Notes under the pieces: model-generated
Database searches by the model: none
What the model saw: the letters and a program-made list of their open reading frames with translations, nothing else
Told to the model about the DNA's origin: nothing
Origin: Oreohelix idahoensis
Lineage: Eukaryota > Mollusca > Gastropoda > Stylommatophora > Oreohelicidae
Direction of reading: 5' to 3'
DNA: 64,000 nucleotides
Assembly: GCA_024509875.1 (NCBI GenBank)
Contig: JAMPIV010009924.1
Span: 686,959-750,958 of the forward strand
Program-made: the position numbers and the translations under genes
Part shown: piece after piece, positions 9,653 through 22,094 of the stretch
Layout of the letters: each line of letters opens with the position of its first letter
Position numbering within the stretch: the first letter of the stretch is position 1

Positions 9653-12600
9653 TGGTATTTTTGGGTAGGTAATTAAATGGGGTCTTTTTATGATGGTAGG
9701 TTTATTTTACACTCGACCAGTTTTACTTTCTTCTGATTTTCCGCGATCATGTAGATTTTCGTTGTTTACGAAAAATCGCTAATTTCGGGCACGCCTGTAT
9801 GACGCGTCAGAAAACGTTACGTAACGTGACGACATTTTTGGACACGCGATTTGCGCGTTTTCAAATCTGATTGGCGTAAGTCGCAAGTATTTTATTTTTC
9901 TAGCGTTTCCATTGGCCCGAGTGGATAACTTAGCAGATACGTAGGAGATAATTTGCGGGGGTTTTTCTCTTGTATATAATGAGTCGGTAAACTGCGGGCA
10001 AGTCTCAATATGAAGAAATAATTGCCTGCCGGTCGACTTCGATTTATCGTCTCCACTGTGGGATAAACAGCGATAATTGGTATGTAGGAATTTTGTTATC
10101 GTTTTACTTATTAGAGGGTTCTTTGAGAAATTCGCCCGTAGTTAAGTTCTTCGGGGACATTAACTTAAAGTTTTAAACGTATAGCGCCATCCATTATTAT
10201 CTTTGAAGAACGATGTAAATGTAAAAGTGTGCATAAGTCTTTTAGGATTTTTGGCATTAGATAGGAGCGTGTGAAGTTATGAGATACACGGGTGCGCATA
10301 GTTGTAGTATGTTGGTTAAAACCACCATTTATTCCTGTGTATTTACAAATGTAATTTTATTGGGAACTCCATTGTGTGTACGTTAATTTTATCGTGCCTT
10401 AAATGTGAGGAATGCAGTCGGAGGGTAAAGATGTATGTTATAAGTGAATTATACTGCTTAGAGGAGTAAATTATTCCTATAACGAGGTTTAATTTAATGT
10501 TGGAGTAAGTACGGAAACCTCGATGTGTAATGGGAAAGGAGGCCACGGAATTTCGGACAAAGGAGTTCTTTAGTTGAAATGTTTGGACACGTGGTTAGCC
10601 ATGCGTAACGCGTCAGACGGTGTCTGGGCTTTGTTTACCTGGCAGATTTAAGTTGAGAGAGAGAGAGAGGGAAGGAGTGAGATTGAAGAGACACGTGGGA
10701 TAGTAGTATCGTTTTTCAGAATGAGAGAAGGGGAGTAGGAGGAGTGAGATTTAAGTGCCACGTGGGTAATATTATTTTTTGTATTGTTGTACATGACGAG
10801 TGAAGTTTTGAGTAGGGGAGTTAGTTTAGAGATGCGTTATGTTGGAGTTGTTATACAATAGACGCATCTTCTTTTAATTTCAGCGAGTCACGGCGAACAG
10901 TGGGGGAGCGTAAATTTGCCCATATGCAGAATTACCCACGGCAACAGGACATATCTCAAGGGTCAGAGTACTCGAGGTATCGCCAGCAGCGAAAAGAACA
11001 TAACCTAAACGGTCTGTTGCAGTGAAGTTCAACTCTTCAGCGAGACTGGTTTCAATTGCCTACAGCCAGAAATCAAGGCTGTGCTTTTCCTCTAGATCCG
11101 GAGCGGGTTAAAAGAGGGAAGCTATTCAGCAGCAGAGAAGTTTTCGACAATTTAATCAAGTGCTTGACACCCGAACTTCTTCATCATCACCCATTTCAGG
11201 AGCAGGTGATAGGGTTAAAATACCTGGGTCCTGAAAGTAACGAGAGAAGAGCGTAACGGAGACGCCGCATCATCCGTCGTCGAGTATTAGAGAGACACTG
11301 AGACCAAGAAGGAGAGAGGGAGAGAGAGAGAGAGAGAGAGAAGGCGGGAGAAAATAGACAGGACCAGTAGGGTCTGTTCAGTATCCACTCGAAGGATAGA
11401 CACTGGGCCATTGTGTTACTCCAAGTCTATTATTTTAGCATTTCCAGTGGTGTTAGATAGCGGCGCATATCGCCTACCAAGTTGGAAGCTGTGTAGACGT
11501 TCGTTGAGGAAGAGTCAACAGGACTGAGACAGCAGGAATCTTATTGGTGTTAGAGAGTGGAGGCTAAAGTTGACAGCCCCACCAACTTAGATTTGTTAAA
11601 TCACTAACCATTTTATTGTTCCCCAGCAGGGTGTCAGAAAGAGTGAATGTGAGTGATGTTTTTCTAGTGTCTATCTAATTTCATTGTTACTCTGTTTTCA
11701 AGCCGTGCAACAGTGCACGCTAATTGTTTTGATTGATGTATGATGAACTTTAATGGTTTCTGTGTGTAAATAAATTTATCTATAATATATACTGGATCAG
11801 CTTCTACACTCTATACTTACTCTATGTTGTCTATATAGTGGTGTCTGTGGTCGTTTTTATACACCTTATCTCCTTGTGTTTAAAGGTAGTCAGAGGAGGG
11901 TGAGATTATAGCCATTCTGAAGTCACGAATCGGCAAGGGGAGAGTCAAATCCTGGTTCTAGCCCTTGAGCCAATAGTCTCATCTGTCCACAGGCCTGTCA
12001 ATTTTCATCTAAATTCTATCTTCTCAGACTTTCTCATACTAGGATCTTGCTTTCATTCAGGCAAACTCTATAAACTTAAATCCACTTCGTGACACTCCGT
12101 AGACTTCCTTAGTCTTCTCAAAACCTGCTCCTTTTTCCTCATATACCAATGCTCTTTATTAGCATTCCATACTTTATTTGTTACTTAAATATCTTCCTCG
12201 ACGAACTGGCCAGACAGGTCTCTATAACTGTTCCTAGCAACAAAATTCATCTCATGCATAAATAATTGTATGTACACCCTTCTGATACTTACAAGTGAGA
12301 GAGCATATCTGAAGTTCTTCTATAAAAGTCGACATTCACTTTTTCTTGAAAATCATATGCAATTTAGGATACTTCAAACCTTGTTCAATATGGCTCCTCT
12401 ATAATATCTCTAGTTTCCTTCAAATGTTTACAGCCTTTTGATACTTTACAGATAGTATTTATATGCTCATAACCATCCGTTTTCTTGGTACATAGTCGTA
12501 AAGTACTCATACTGAAGTGACAAATCGTGCTTCTGCAAGATTCTCCTGTAAACAAAATTCTATTCTGTGCAAAATATAATCTCAGTTCAATACTTACACA

Positions 12601-13757
12601 AAAACCACAGCATAAACGCTGTTCTCCTTTCAGAAATACACCTTAACTGTGAACTACATAAACAAATACTATCTCCCGATAAAATAACACTGGCTAGTGA
12701 TGGCGGGACATCTAAATATATTTACACATCAACCCTATCTGTAAAACCACAGAAGGTACATCTTGTCCGCACAGCGATCACACCTTCTTCCTGAAGCACA
12801 ACTCAGGGACTCACTGTCATCTAATGACCTCTGGTCATTTCGCGTAGTGTGTTTTCTCTCGCCACGGTGACAAGAAACACTGAGCTCGCTTATGATCTAC
12901 TATGATAAAATCATTTCTGTTTTCAAGTTTCAGAATGTTTTGAATTTGGAATAAGTGCAGCTTTAACGTAGTGAGAAAACGGAAAACTATGAAAATTAGC
13001 AAAGCAGACGATAAGCCAACGATAAAGATAAGAACATAAAGACCCCAAACACGAAGTTCGTGGGGCCCCCAAACGTACAGTGAAACAAATTTTATGCTGA
13101 AAAAAAAAAAATGATAGAAACACTTGTTATCGAGCAGCGGCCCGATTTTGAAGATGTTACAGATTTTCTCGACTCTGAAATAACGTTATTTTGTATAGAG
13201 CTCTCATGTAGAATAACGTTTTTGTTGCTTCTATTTTGTTGTTTGGTCTCCACAAAATTAATTCGTGTGTTTTTCTTGTTTCCTTATTACTTTATTTATT
13301 CATCTTCCTTTTTTCTTTATTTATCTAAACAGCTCTCATTCATTTTCATTCTCCGTATGTCTTTATTTATCTACACAACTCTCATTCATTCATTTTTCTT
13401 TGCGCTCCTTACGAAGCAGGAAGTGACGACTGCATCTGGTTCCCTTGCAAGAAGCCAGCAGTCACGTGTTCTTGCACCGGTGGTTTCTGAGCGAATTGGT
13501 TTTACATTTTGATGTTGGGGGGTGGGGGGGGGGGGAGGGGGGGGAGGGAGAAGTCTGAAATTATGCCAAAACAGAGATCAGAACATTGTTGAAGACCTGG
13601 GTTATGATATCCATGATATCTGGACATTTTGTTAGCTTCTCTGGTGATACCCAACAACATTGTGAAATGAGGAGGTCTGATCATCAGAAGTGATTCCCCT
13701 GTTACGTTGAACAAGTATTTTGTCGCATTAGCTTCTTGACTTTCAATAAAAAGATGA
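9653..13757. other. No recognised gene; possible old LTR or transcript remnants
   Basis: No family was recognised. Visible signals are a TATA-like box (GTATATAATG, about 9974), a pyrimidine tract ending in AG near 10892, a short open stretch at 11056-11256 without known motifs, a GA tract at about 11310-11341 and an AATAAA near 11769. In sum this could be an old LTR element or a pseudotranscript, but LTR ends were not found. The phrase CCCCAAACACGAAGTTCGTGG (13027 area) recurs in slightly different form near 16680, indicating a short dispersed repeat. Confidence 0.35.
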
Positions 13758-14114
13758 TATCACGGATTGCCTCCCCTGCTTTGCAGTAGTGGTCCAACAA
13801 TGGCAAAAACTCAAGAGTATCTAAATGGGTCGTCAAAGATGTTTACCTTCGCACAAGATTACTCTTGGCAGAGATGTAGATAGAAGTGTAGTGGCGCTTC
13901 TATCCGAAGGGAGAAATTAAAGATAATTCAGAAGTCAAGAACCATGCGGCATAGCGCTGAGCAATGGTTAACTTATATCTGTCCGTCGACTTTTGTGAAG
14001 GATTTAAAGCAATGGTTTTTAGCCCGTTCAAGCTCCCAGCTGAGTTAATTCAGCGAATTCCTCTTATAATGGTATATCTCTGTTTTACCTGTTTAGAGGT
14101 AAATATATGTCTAG

Positions 14115-14228
<114 letters not shown>

Positions 14229-14347
14229 CTGGCTCATACGTTTGCTTTCATACATATAAAAAAACTGGAGCGATGATGATTGTTTAGTTTTAAAACAACA
14301 TGTAACAATTTTAATAATGAATTAGTCTTTAACAGTTAAAATAAATA

Positions 14348-14525
14348 CTTCGATTACGGAAACAACAGCAAATGGGTTGATTTGCCGTTGCCCTAAAGAC
14401 GCCTCTAGGCGTGATGGGAAACAATGGCAAAGAAAACCTATCTGCTGTTGCCCTAAGACGCCACTAGGCGTAATGGCCACTGACTGCTTTGACGGTCGGT
14501 GGCTAAGGACGAAAGAAGAAGAAGA
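14348..14525 (+). mobile_element. SINE copy 1 (5'-truncated), LINE-derived tail
   Basis: Flanked by the perfect 14-bp duplication AGTTAAAATAAATA at 14334-14347 and 14526-14539. It starts at CTTCGATTACGG, missing about 35 bases of the head found in copies 2 and 3. The last ~75 bases (from GCCCTAAGACGCCACTAGGCG to the GAAGAAGAAG tail) match the 3' end of the LINE family at 325, 7912 and 16703. An upstream imperfect repeat of part of that tail (GCCCTAAAGACGCC.TCTAGGCG) precedes it. Confidence 0.88.
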
Positions 14526-16702
14526 AGTTAAAATAAATATGGAAAATTTGGTGAAATTTTATATTGGAATCAAATTTTCTCCTCATGGAGATTAAATAGA
14601 GGGTTTTATCAATGTCCGTTGCTTTTGCCAGCTAATAAGCACTTAGCTTGTCTACGTGAGTCCTGCCGCCGTTGTATCGTCACTTTTCTGATGATGCAGG
14701 CACTTCTTCGCCTAACTCGTCTTATGTAGGTGGTCAGTGTTGATTCCCTGCTCTCACAACTAAGGGCGTAGAAACGTCAGTCTTGCCGCTTCGTCCTCGA
14801 ACGGTCTTATAGCTTCGTTCCACAAACTATTGGACAAAATAGGAAACAAATGCCTCTGCTAAGTACATTTGTTTGAAGCACTCTGACAGGCTCACTCTTC
14901 CGTTGTCCACCCACCAATGGTAATCTCTCAGTAGAATTAAATTCCATTCTTGAGCAAACAACGTAGCTCAATGAATATGATTAAAATTCACCAATATTCT
15001 TCTGTGTATTAACTGGGAAATGTGTCTGGACAGCGTGAATAATGATTTGTGCCTGAATTAACATTAACAAGTTACATAAATCTCACAAAATGATATGCTA
15101 CACTTGAGGCACATATGATGTAGTCATCACTCATCACTGCTCCAGTCGGAGTCTGGGGTCACCTCTGCTGTCGGGTTTTCCCGCACGACTAGCAAGAAAC
15201 AATCACCAGCACTTGCTGTAGTGGTTCATGAATATACTCTTTTCATATGTTGAGGTTGCCAGCCTCATTTATAACCACTTAGCAAGAAACCTGTAGAATT
15301 TACATTAGTAAATAAATTGTTTACACTTACCCCAAAATTTTGGGGAATACACAATCTCCTTGCACAGATTTAGACTGGACACAGCTCTGTATTAGATGCT
15401 TCGAATCACTTAGGTCTGGAAATTAGAGTTAATTCCTCTGACGGCGGGTGTTCTGCGAAATCACTGGCCTGGGAAAACTTTTGTTTAATTCCTCTATGAC
15501 TTGGTCTGGAAAATTAGAGTTAATTCCTCTGACGGCGAATGTTCTGCGAAAATCACTGGCCTGGGAAAACTTTTGTTTGATTCCCCTATGACTTGTGGTC
15601 AAATTTCTAGGTTTCCAGTCTTGTTATTTAAAGACCTGGTCCCTTAAGTTTCCAGTCTTGTATTAAAAATGCGGGTTTACTTGTGAATTCCCAAGTTGCC
15701 CAATACTCGATCTGTTACTTATAGTTGTGGAATTTTTAAGTCCAATGTCTCTTTTTCTTTCTGGGTTTTAGGAGTCGCTAGTCTGACGTTTGCGCTGCAG
15801 TGTGTGCTGTGACTCCGATTTTGTTACATTATATTTCCAGTTCCAATTCCAGCTGTGTTTCCGCCTAATTTTCCAATGAGATACATTGTATATTCCGGCC
15901 TCTCAAATCAACCAATTCAATCGAATCTTGTTCAGCACTATGTTGGTAGGGTTGTTTCAAATTTAAAAAATACCCTCACGTGTTTCAAAATATTAAATTT
16001 AATATCCACTCGTGACCTCTTCATATCGTTGCGTCAGACTTCCGCCGGCATCTTCTGCTATCTTCACAAACAAATGCTGTGCACTGATACTGCCCCGATG
16101 CTATCGTCTGCAAATCTTGAGTTTCCAGACATTTTATCTGAAATCTCGATACAGAACGTACATCGGAATCGATTACCTCATTATCTCCCATCTTGTGCAA
16201 ACATAGGGAAAGTCGCTAGCCACCTGGAGTCCAGTGACGGACCGTCACGTTCAAAGGGATCAATAGAGATGACCGTCTCTATCAAATATGGCCAGACGAA
16301 TGAAGCGAAAACTTATCAGTCGCTGATCGGTCACATTACATGGCGTTATTACAGTTCCGTCTGGGATCGGCTCAAAGCAAACATGTGAAAATTAAAGGTA
16401 GTCCCGTGGCCGATACTTCCGTAGGGGTGTGGAGTGCTAGAGACTTCTCCCTACTAGATTCAGCATAGAGAGTAAAATAATGAATGAAAGGGCAAAAAAA
16501 AGCCAAATAATAGCGATAAGTGAGAGGAAGAGAAAAAAAAGAGAAAAAAAGTGATACTGCCGGAGTGGACGTGAGATCGCACAACCGAATCGTCACAGAT
16601 GACAAGCCATACGCTTGAAGTTACAGGACACATGACTCGTCTTATTGATACGTTATGGATGTCGCAGAAGATAAGGGCCCCCAAACGCGAAGTTCATGGA
16701 TG

Positions 16703-17320
16703 GCCCCCGAACGGCGGAGCAAGCAAAGACATCAACAACAGAATGAACAAAGCAAGAACAGCCTTTTTTAGTCTAAACAACATCTGGAAGTCCTCTCAGT
16801 ACAGCACAAGCACAAAATTAGGTATATATCAGAGCTGTGTGCTTTCTGTGCTTCTCTATGGCGCGGAGAGCTGGAGAGTTACAGAGAAGGAAATGTCGAA
16901 ATTGTCCTCTTTTCACACAACATGCCTAAGAAAAATTCTCCAAATCTTTTGGCCGAATACCATCACCAACCAAGATCTGCTTACTCGGAGCAAGCAAGAG
17001 GACATGCACACCATCATAGCTGGCAGACGCTGGAGCTGGGTTGGCCATATCCTCAGAAGAGACCCGGATGCCATCACAAGAACAGCTATGCTATGGACCC
17101 CTGAAGGAAAACGAAAGAGAGGCCGACCAAAAACAACTTGGCGGAGGACTGTGGAGGCTGAGTTGCAAAGAATGAACCAGAGTTGGGGCACTGTACGAAG
17201 GATGGCCGCCGACCGAGCAAAGTGGAATCAATTTGTTGTTGCCCTACAAGACGCCACCAGGCATAATGGCCACTGACTGCTTTGACGGTCGGCGGCTAAG
17301 GATCAAAGAAGAAGAAGACA
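16703..17320 (+). mobile_element. 5'-truncated APE-type LINE tail
   Basis: Third copy of the family at 325-1136, starting at GAACGGCGGAGCAAGC and open to the stop at 17276. It encodes the C-terminal domain with SSQYSTSTKL, RRWSWVGHILRRDPD and RPKTTWRRTVEAE, then the short 3' UTR and a GAAGAAGAAGA tail. It retains the A residues that are G in the 7912-9652 copy and so serves as a reference for the hypermutation. It has no endonuclease or RT core. Confidence 0.85.
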
Positions 17321-17860
17321 AGAGAAATGAAGACATGCGACCTGTAGCACATTCTTCCAGACGTGGATAAACTCACTGATGAGCTCTGCAAGACTGACCA
17401 TGACTGAGAACGGAGTGTAGCAAAGAGTAGCCATATAGCATCCGTGAGTCCTTGATACAACATTGTGAAGAAAAAGGAAGATAAAATCACGAGTCAACAC
17501 TGCATGTGTTCTTCAAAACGTGTCGATCCTCAACCAAGGACTTTGTCAGAGAACAAAAGCTGCTGCATTAGACCAGTTTTGGTTGTAACCTATCTTTTAT
17601 TTAATATACTTTATTTTATTCACTTTATTACTTTTTAATCACTTTGTATTTTTTAAAAATTTATTTTATTTTTTAAATGTTACTTTTTTTTTACTTCATT
17701 TAATTGACTTTATTTCAGAACTTTAAATATAATATCATTATATTGCTCGTCAATTTGTGGGTGCCTGAAACGTAAGTCATTGACTTATTTCATACAATGG
17801 TTTCAATTTACGTCGATTCCAGTTGCACCAGTTCGTTCTGGAAAGTATTCCCCAGCGTAT
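17321..17860. other. No recognised gene; AT-rich
   Basis: AT-rich sequence with T-rich patches around 17580-17720. No ORF or repeat family is recognised. Confidence 0.5.
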
Positions 17861-18076
<216 letters not shown>

Positions 18077-18582
18077 GTTCTTCTGTATTATTCCAAATAC
18101 TTGCAGAGGGCTTATAACTCAAAGCCCCTCTCCCCCCCAAAAAGGACGACAACCGGTGTTTCACCAAACGATCACAGCCTACAGTGTAGTCAAACAAATA
18201 CAGAAACGAGAACTCGGGAAGGTGCAAATAACTGTACGTGTTTTCCACAATATTTTCCCGGGCACCGTGCTGTGACATAAGCCGAAATATACTGCAAGAA
18301 GTAAATTGTAGGCGAAGCTGATGAGAGAGGAACAGAATTTATTAAATGAGCAACGCTGACAGATGGAACGCTCTTGACTCATAAAATGCGTTTGCGTCAT
18401 CGCTTCACAAAATATGAAATTCCTCTTTCAGCCCCCCTCTTGTTTCTGAATGTATTCTACCTTGACAGTTCCTATTTTTCGATGTACCGAAAATTTGAGG
18501 GCTTACATGATATAAACAGGGATGTTCTGTTTATCGTGTAATGAAAAAAGATATACTACTGTTCAATCGGAGACACATACAC

Positions 18583-18736
18583 GCAGTGGCGGCTGTGGGT
18601 TGTGTGTGGGCCCTGGCAAGCGTGAATTTGCGAGGCCCCTTAAATTCCTGTTGCATATACTTGTGCGCAAGGCCCTTAAAAAAGCGAGACCCTAGGCAAA
18701 GGCCTAGGCTGCGTATGACTAAAACTGCCACTGCAC
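18583..18736. mobile_element. Candidate hAT-type MITE (~150 bp)
   Basis: The segment begins GCAGTGGCGGCT and ends with AAAACTGCCACTGC, so its termini are inverted copies sharing GCAGTGGC. CAGTGGCG-type termini are common in hAT-derived miniature elements. The interior has no ORF. Adjacent 8-mers are not a convincing duplication, hence low confidence. Confidence 0.4.
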
Positions 18737-18894
18737 AAAGCGGCAGACAAAAGACGATGTAGCGTAGTTATATATATATATCATCAGCTGCCATCTCCAC
18801 AACGAAGGTTGGCTATAATGGATCTCCAACGTCTTCTGTCTCTTGTCTTGGTGGTGCACTCTGATATACTCTTTCCTGTCCATCTCTTGGTGTT

Positions 18895-19930
18895 GTTCAA
18901 TGTATGACCTCCTGCCGTCGGCCACAAACCTTGTGAAATGGGGAAAGTCGGATGATCAGCAGTGCCCCCTGTGCCAGGGGAGGCAAACACTTGAACACGT
19001 GCTCTCAGCGTGTAAGGTGTCATTAGGGCAAGGGCGATACACTTGGCGCCATAACAAAGTGCTAAATGAGCTTGCTGCGACAATAGACCTGGCAAGGATG
19101 AAGGCGAATAGCAAACCCAGGCCGAGCACCGCAAATACATACTTTCTGAGGGCAGGAAAGTCAGCACACCCCAAACCGAGTAAACCTGGTAGCAGTTTAC
19201 CATCTCTGCTTGACTGTGCAAACGATTGGGAGATGGTGGTAGACCTACCTGGACGAGGGACATATCCAGAGAGTATCAGAAAATCGCGGAGACGGCCGGA
19301 TATAGTGTTTCATTCTTCAGCAGCGCTTCAGGTTATACTGATTGAACTGACCGTGCCATTTGAATCCAGATTGGACGAGCAACATTCGTTCAAAGCGGCC
19401 AAGTATAATGATCTGGCCGCGGATCTAAGACACGATGAGTTCACTGCAAGGGTCATGGCTGTTGAGGTGGGCGCAAGAGGGCTTGTGGCTGCATCAGTGT
19501 ATGATTTATTGAAACTGTTGGGGCTGAGGGGACAGTCGAGAACAAGGGCAATGAAGAGGCTTAGTGAAACTGCCGAAAAGGCATCAGGCTGGCTGTGGAA
19601 CAACCGCAATGGGCAATGGAAATCGTGACAGTAAACGCTGCGGTACAGAAAACACCAGGAATTTTTGTCCACAATACGTTGAGTTTTTTGGTGTACTAGT
19701 GAAAGGGCTGTGATTGAGGGGCAACAGGTGGCGTATATTATAAGAGGTGTTAGGCACAGAATTTCAGTTGCTATCGCGCAGTGGCTAGCCTCGTCGGCTT
19801 CGCGCAGGTGTCTCAGTGTGTGTCCTAAGTTGTGATGTGCGACGGAACGAACGGAATAATTTGTCTTCACTTTGTTTCTATCACAATTGCCTCCACGGCT
19901 GGCGGAAGTGTGGATTTTAAAGTTGCTGCC
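18895..19930 (+). mobile_element. 5'-truncated RLE-type (R2-like) LINE
   Basis: A non-LTR element of the restriction-like-endonuclease class inserted into the RTE-like LINE. The coding part ends at 19628 and about 300 bases of 3' UTR follow. On its right the host LINE resumes at AGTATTTTATCTGCC, on its left it stops at CATCTCTTGGTGTTG. About 95 bases of host LINE are absent between the two, suggesting target deletion at insertion or a later loss. No target duplication is visible. Confidence 0.75.
18897..19628 (+). pseudogene. Zinc knuckle plus PD-(D/E)XK endonuclease C-terminus of an RLE LINE
   Basis: The frame runs from inside the RT/zinc region to a stop at 19628 (about 240 residues). In order it has a CCHC-type knuckle, CPLCQGRQTLEHVLSACK, then QGRYTWRHNKVL, then the endonuclease core RRPDIVFHSS...ILIELTVPFESR...KAAKYNDL. 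The pattern R-PD, then E-L-T-V-P, then K-x2-KY is the restriction-like nuclease of R2/R4/NeSL-class elements, placed C-terminal to RT. It ends with a W-rich ASGWLWNNRNG. No internal stops are present in this part, so the insertion is not very old, but the RT core is missing. Confidence 0.8.
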
Positions 19931-21543
19931 ATAAGTATTTTATCTGCCAAACTTTGATCTCCCTCATTAGTTCTCTTTTCATACCTAGATTTTCTAGGAC
20001 CTCCTTATTTGTTTTCTTCTCTTTCCATGAGATACGCCCAATTCTTCTATATATCCACATTTCAAGAGCCTCAATTCTTTCTTCCAAATGCTTATTCATC
20101 GTCCATGTTTCTACACTATACAGATATGCAGAATATATATAACACTTTATGATTCTCAGTTTTAATTTGTGAGATAACTGTTTAGATGTCAGTATATGTT
20201 TCATGTTATTGAATGTAGCTTTGGCCATTCCTATTCTCATCTTGATTTCTGTTTCACATCTGCCATATTCTGTTATTATATGACCAAGATATACGTAGCT
20301 CTTGACTTGTTTCAGGATTTTCCCATTTACGCTTATCTTTAATGCGGGCTTATCGTCTGTTTTGCTAATTATCATAGTTTTTGTTTTCTCAATATTAATG
20401 TCGAGTCCTTATTCATGACTTATACTGTTCACTTGCTTCACTAGTTCTTGTAACTCCTGTTCGCTTTAAGCTAACAACACAGTATCATCTGCATATCTAA
20501 GGTTGTTTATTGACCTTCCACTGATGTTCAGTCCTGGTATTTCCTGTCTGTTTGAAATATTTTTCGGTGTATAGATTAAATAGGCAGGGGGACAGCACAC
20601 AACCTTGTCTGACACCTCTTTTTATGTCTATGTATGGTGAATAATTCCTTCCAGATCTTACTATCAGAGCCGGATTAACGTAGTAGCAAAAGTAGCATAT
20701 GCTACGGGCCCCGCGCTTTTAGGGGCCCCGCGCCAATAAATATGTACATAATTTTTTGGTCATCTTGGTCACGTTTGGACGGAAGCCACTTTTTTGGCTC
20801 TAGGCGACTGCCCCTCTAATTTTGTTTCGTTCTTTGTGAAATGAATTTTCATTAACAATAAAAACTAGAATTTAGGAAACGGAAACTTCCAGTTTTAATT
20901 GAGGTATACGGCGTGCTCGCACTCTCTTTCGATCTTGATTAAAATTTCTTGATTTGTAAGGTTAGAAAACTCAAAAAATGAGCAGTAGACACAGATATAT
21001 TGGACGTTATTATGCTTCTGGAAGTGAAAAACGTAAAGCGAAGGAAGAAAAAGAAAGAAGAGATCAACTTGTGATATCAAAAACACGTAAGCTGACAGAA
21101 TATTTTGATGTTCATGTTGGTGGTACTCTTACCGCTGAAGCTGGAAGTACAGGAACAACTAGTACTATAGCACGTTTCACTAGCTTTGCTCTCAAACAAA
21201 TGTAATTATCTGATTAACCGTCCAACGTATTAATGCAATTTTTTGCATAAGATGTTATATTGGGTTAGACCCAACAAATATATACTTTATATCTGTGCAT
21301 CTTGTCTAGTTCCCATAAACGAATGAAATCCTTTGATCTTTGTCGGCATACTAATTATTGTGTATCGAGAAAATAAATTTTACCACTTCAGTCACAGATT
21401 CTGTGAATTGATTAGGCATAGGCGTGTCTACTATTACAATAATGTGGCCATCACGTTTGCATATGAATACCTGTTGAAGATGATTTCTTAAATGATCTGC
21501 ATGCGAGATACTCGTGACATTATTTGTCATTGACATTTAGTGC

Positions 21544-21951
21544 CGCCGCAGGCGACCTTTGTCTTTACTGACTGTGTGTGGTGCACCACTCTGAGTGGGG
21601 ACCTCCCAGTACCAAAGACTGCTGTGCCTGTCACAGATTTTGCTCCTTTCCTCAGACCTACGGGTCCTGAGAGTTCCTCTATAAATGCCTTTGTGCAGAT
21701 GAGGAAGGACATCCCTCGAAACCTTCGGGTATATGAGGCTCTGTCCATTTTGGCTGGAATGACGTCTCGATGGTTCGGAGGTTTTATAGCGAATATGAGT
21801 ACACATGAGGGCAAGTTCGGGCACAATGGGCTAATCACCTGTTTGCCAAGTCACTTCGATTACATGTCCCGCCCATGGGCCTTGTGTACTTGGGTCCCCT
21901 CTACACCTCGTTTCACTGGGTAGAAGAGGTTCCGATTATGAGATGAGATGA
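21544..21951 (+). mobile_element. Retroinsertion (SINE-head plus unknown LINE-like body), TSD GACATTTAGTGC
   Basis: Flanked by the exact 12-bp duplication GACATTTAGTGC at 21532-21543 and 21952-21963, and ending in a GATGAGATGAGA tail, so it arrived by target-primed reverse transcription. Its internal stretch at about 21829-21862 (GGGCTAATCACCTGTTTGCC and onward to TTCGATTAC) matches the head of the SINE copies at 25556 and 53713, but the tail differs. The upstream ~280 bases are open in frame 21540-21923 without a motif I recognise. Confidence 0.78.
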
Positions 21952-22094
21952 GACATTTAGTGCGCTACCAAACTGGACCTTCATTGATCTAATTATTTCA
22001 ATAGGTATCACCACTTTGCGGTTCATAAATATCATAATGGAACGTTGCTCCTCTACTGTGCTTGTAAATAACGGTAAGATCATCTTTAAAGAAA

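Noticed and set aside
10865..11260. A host exon after the AG near 10892
   Set aside because: A pyrimidine tract and AG are present, but the following open stretch has no recognisable domain and no convincing donor; left as unannotated.
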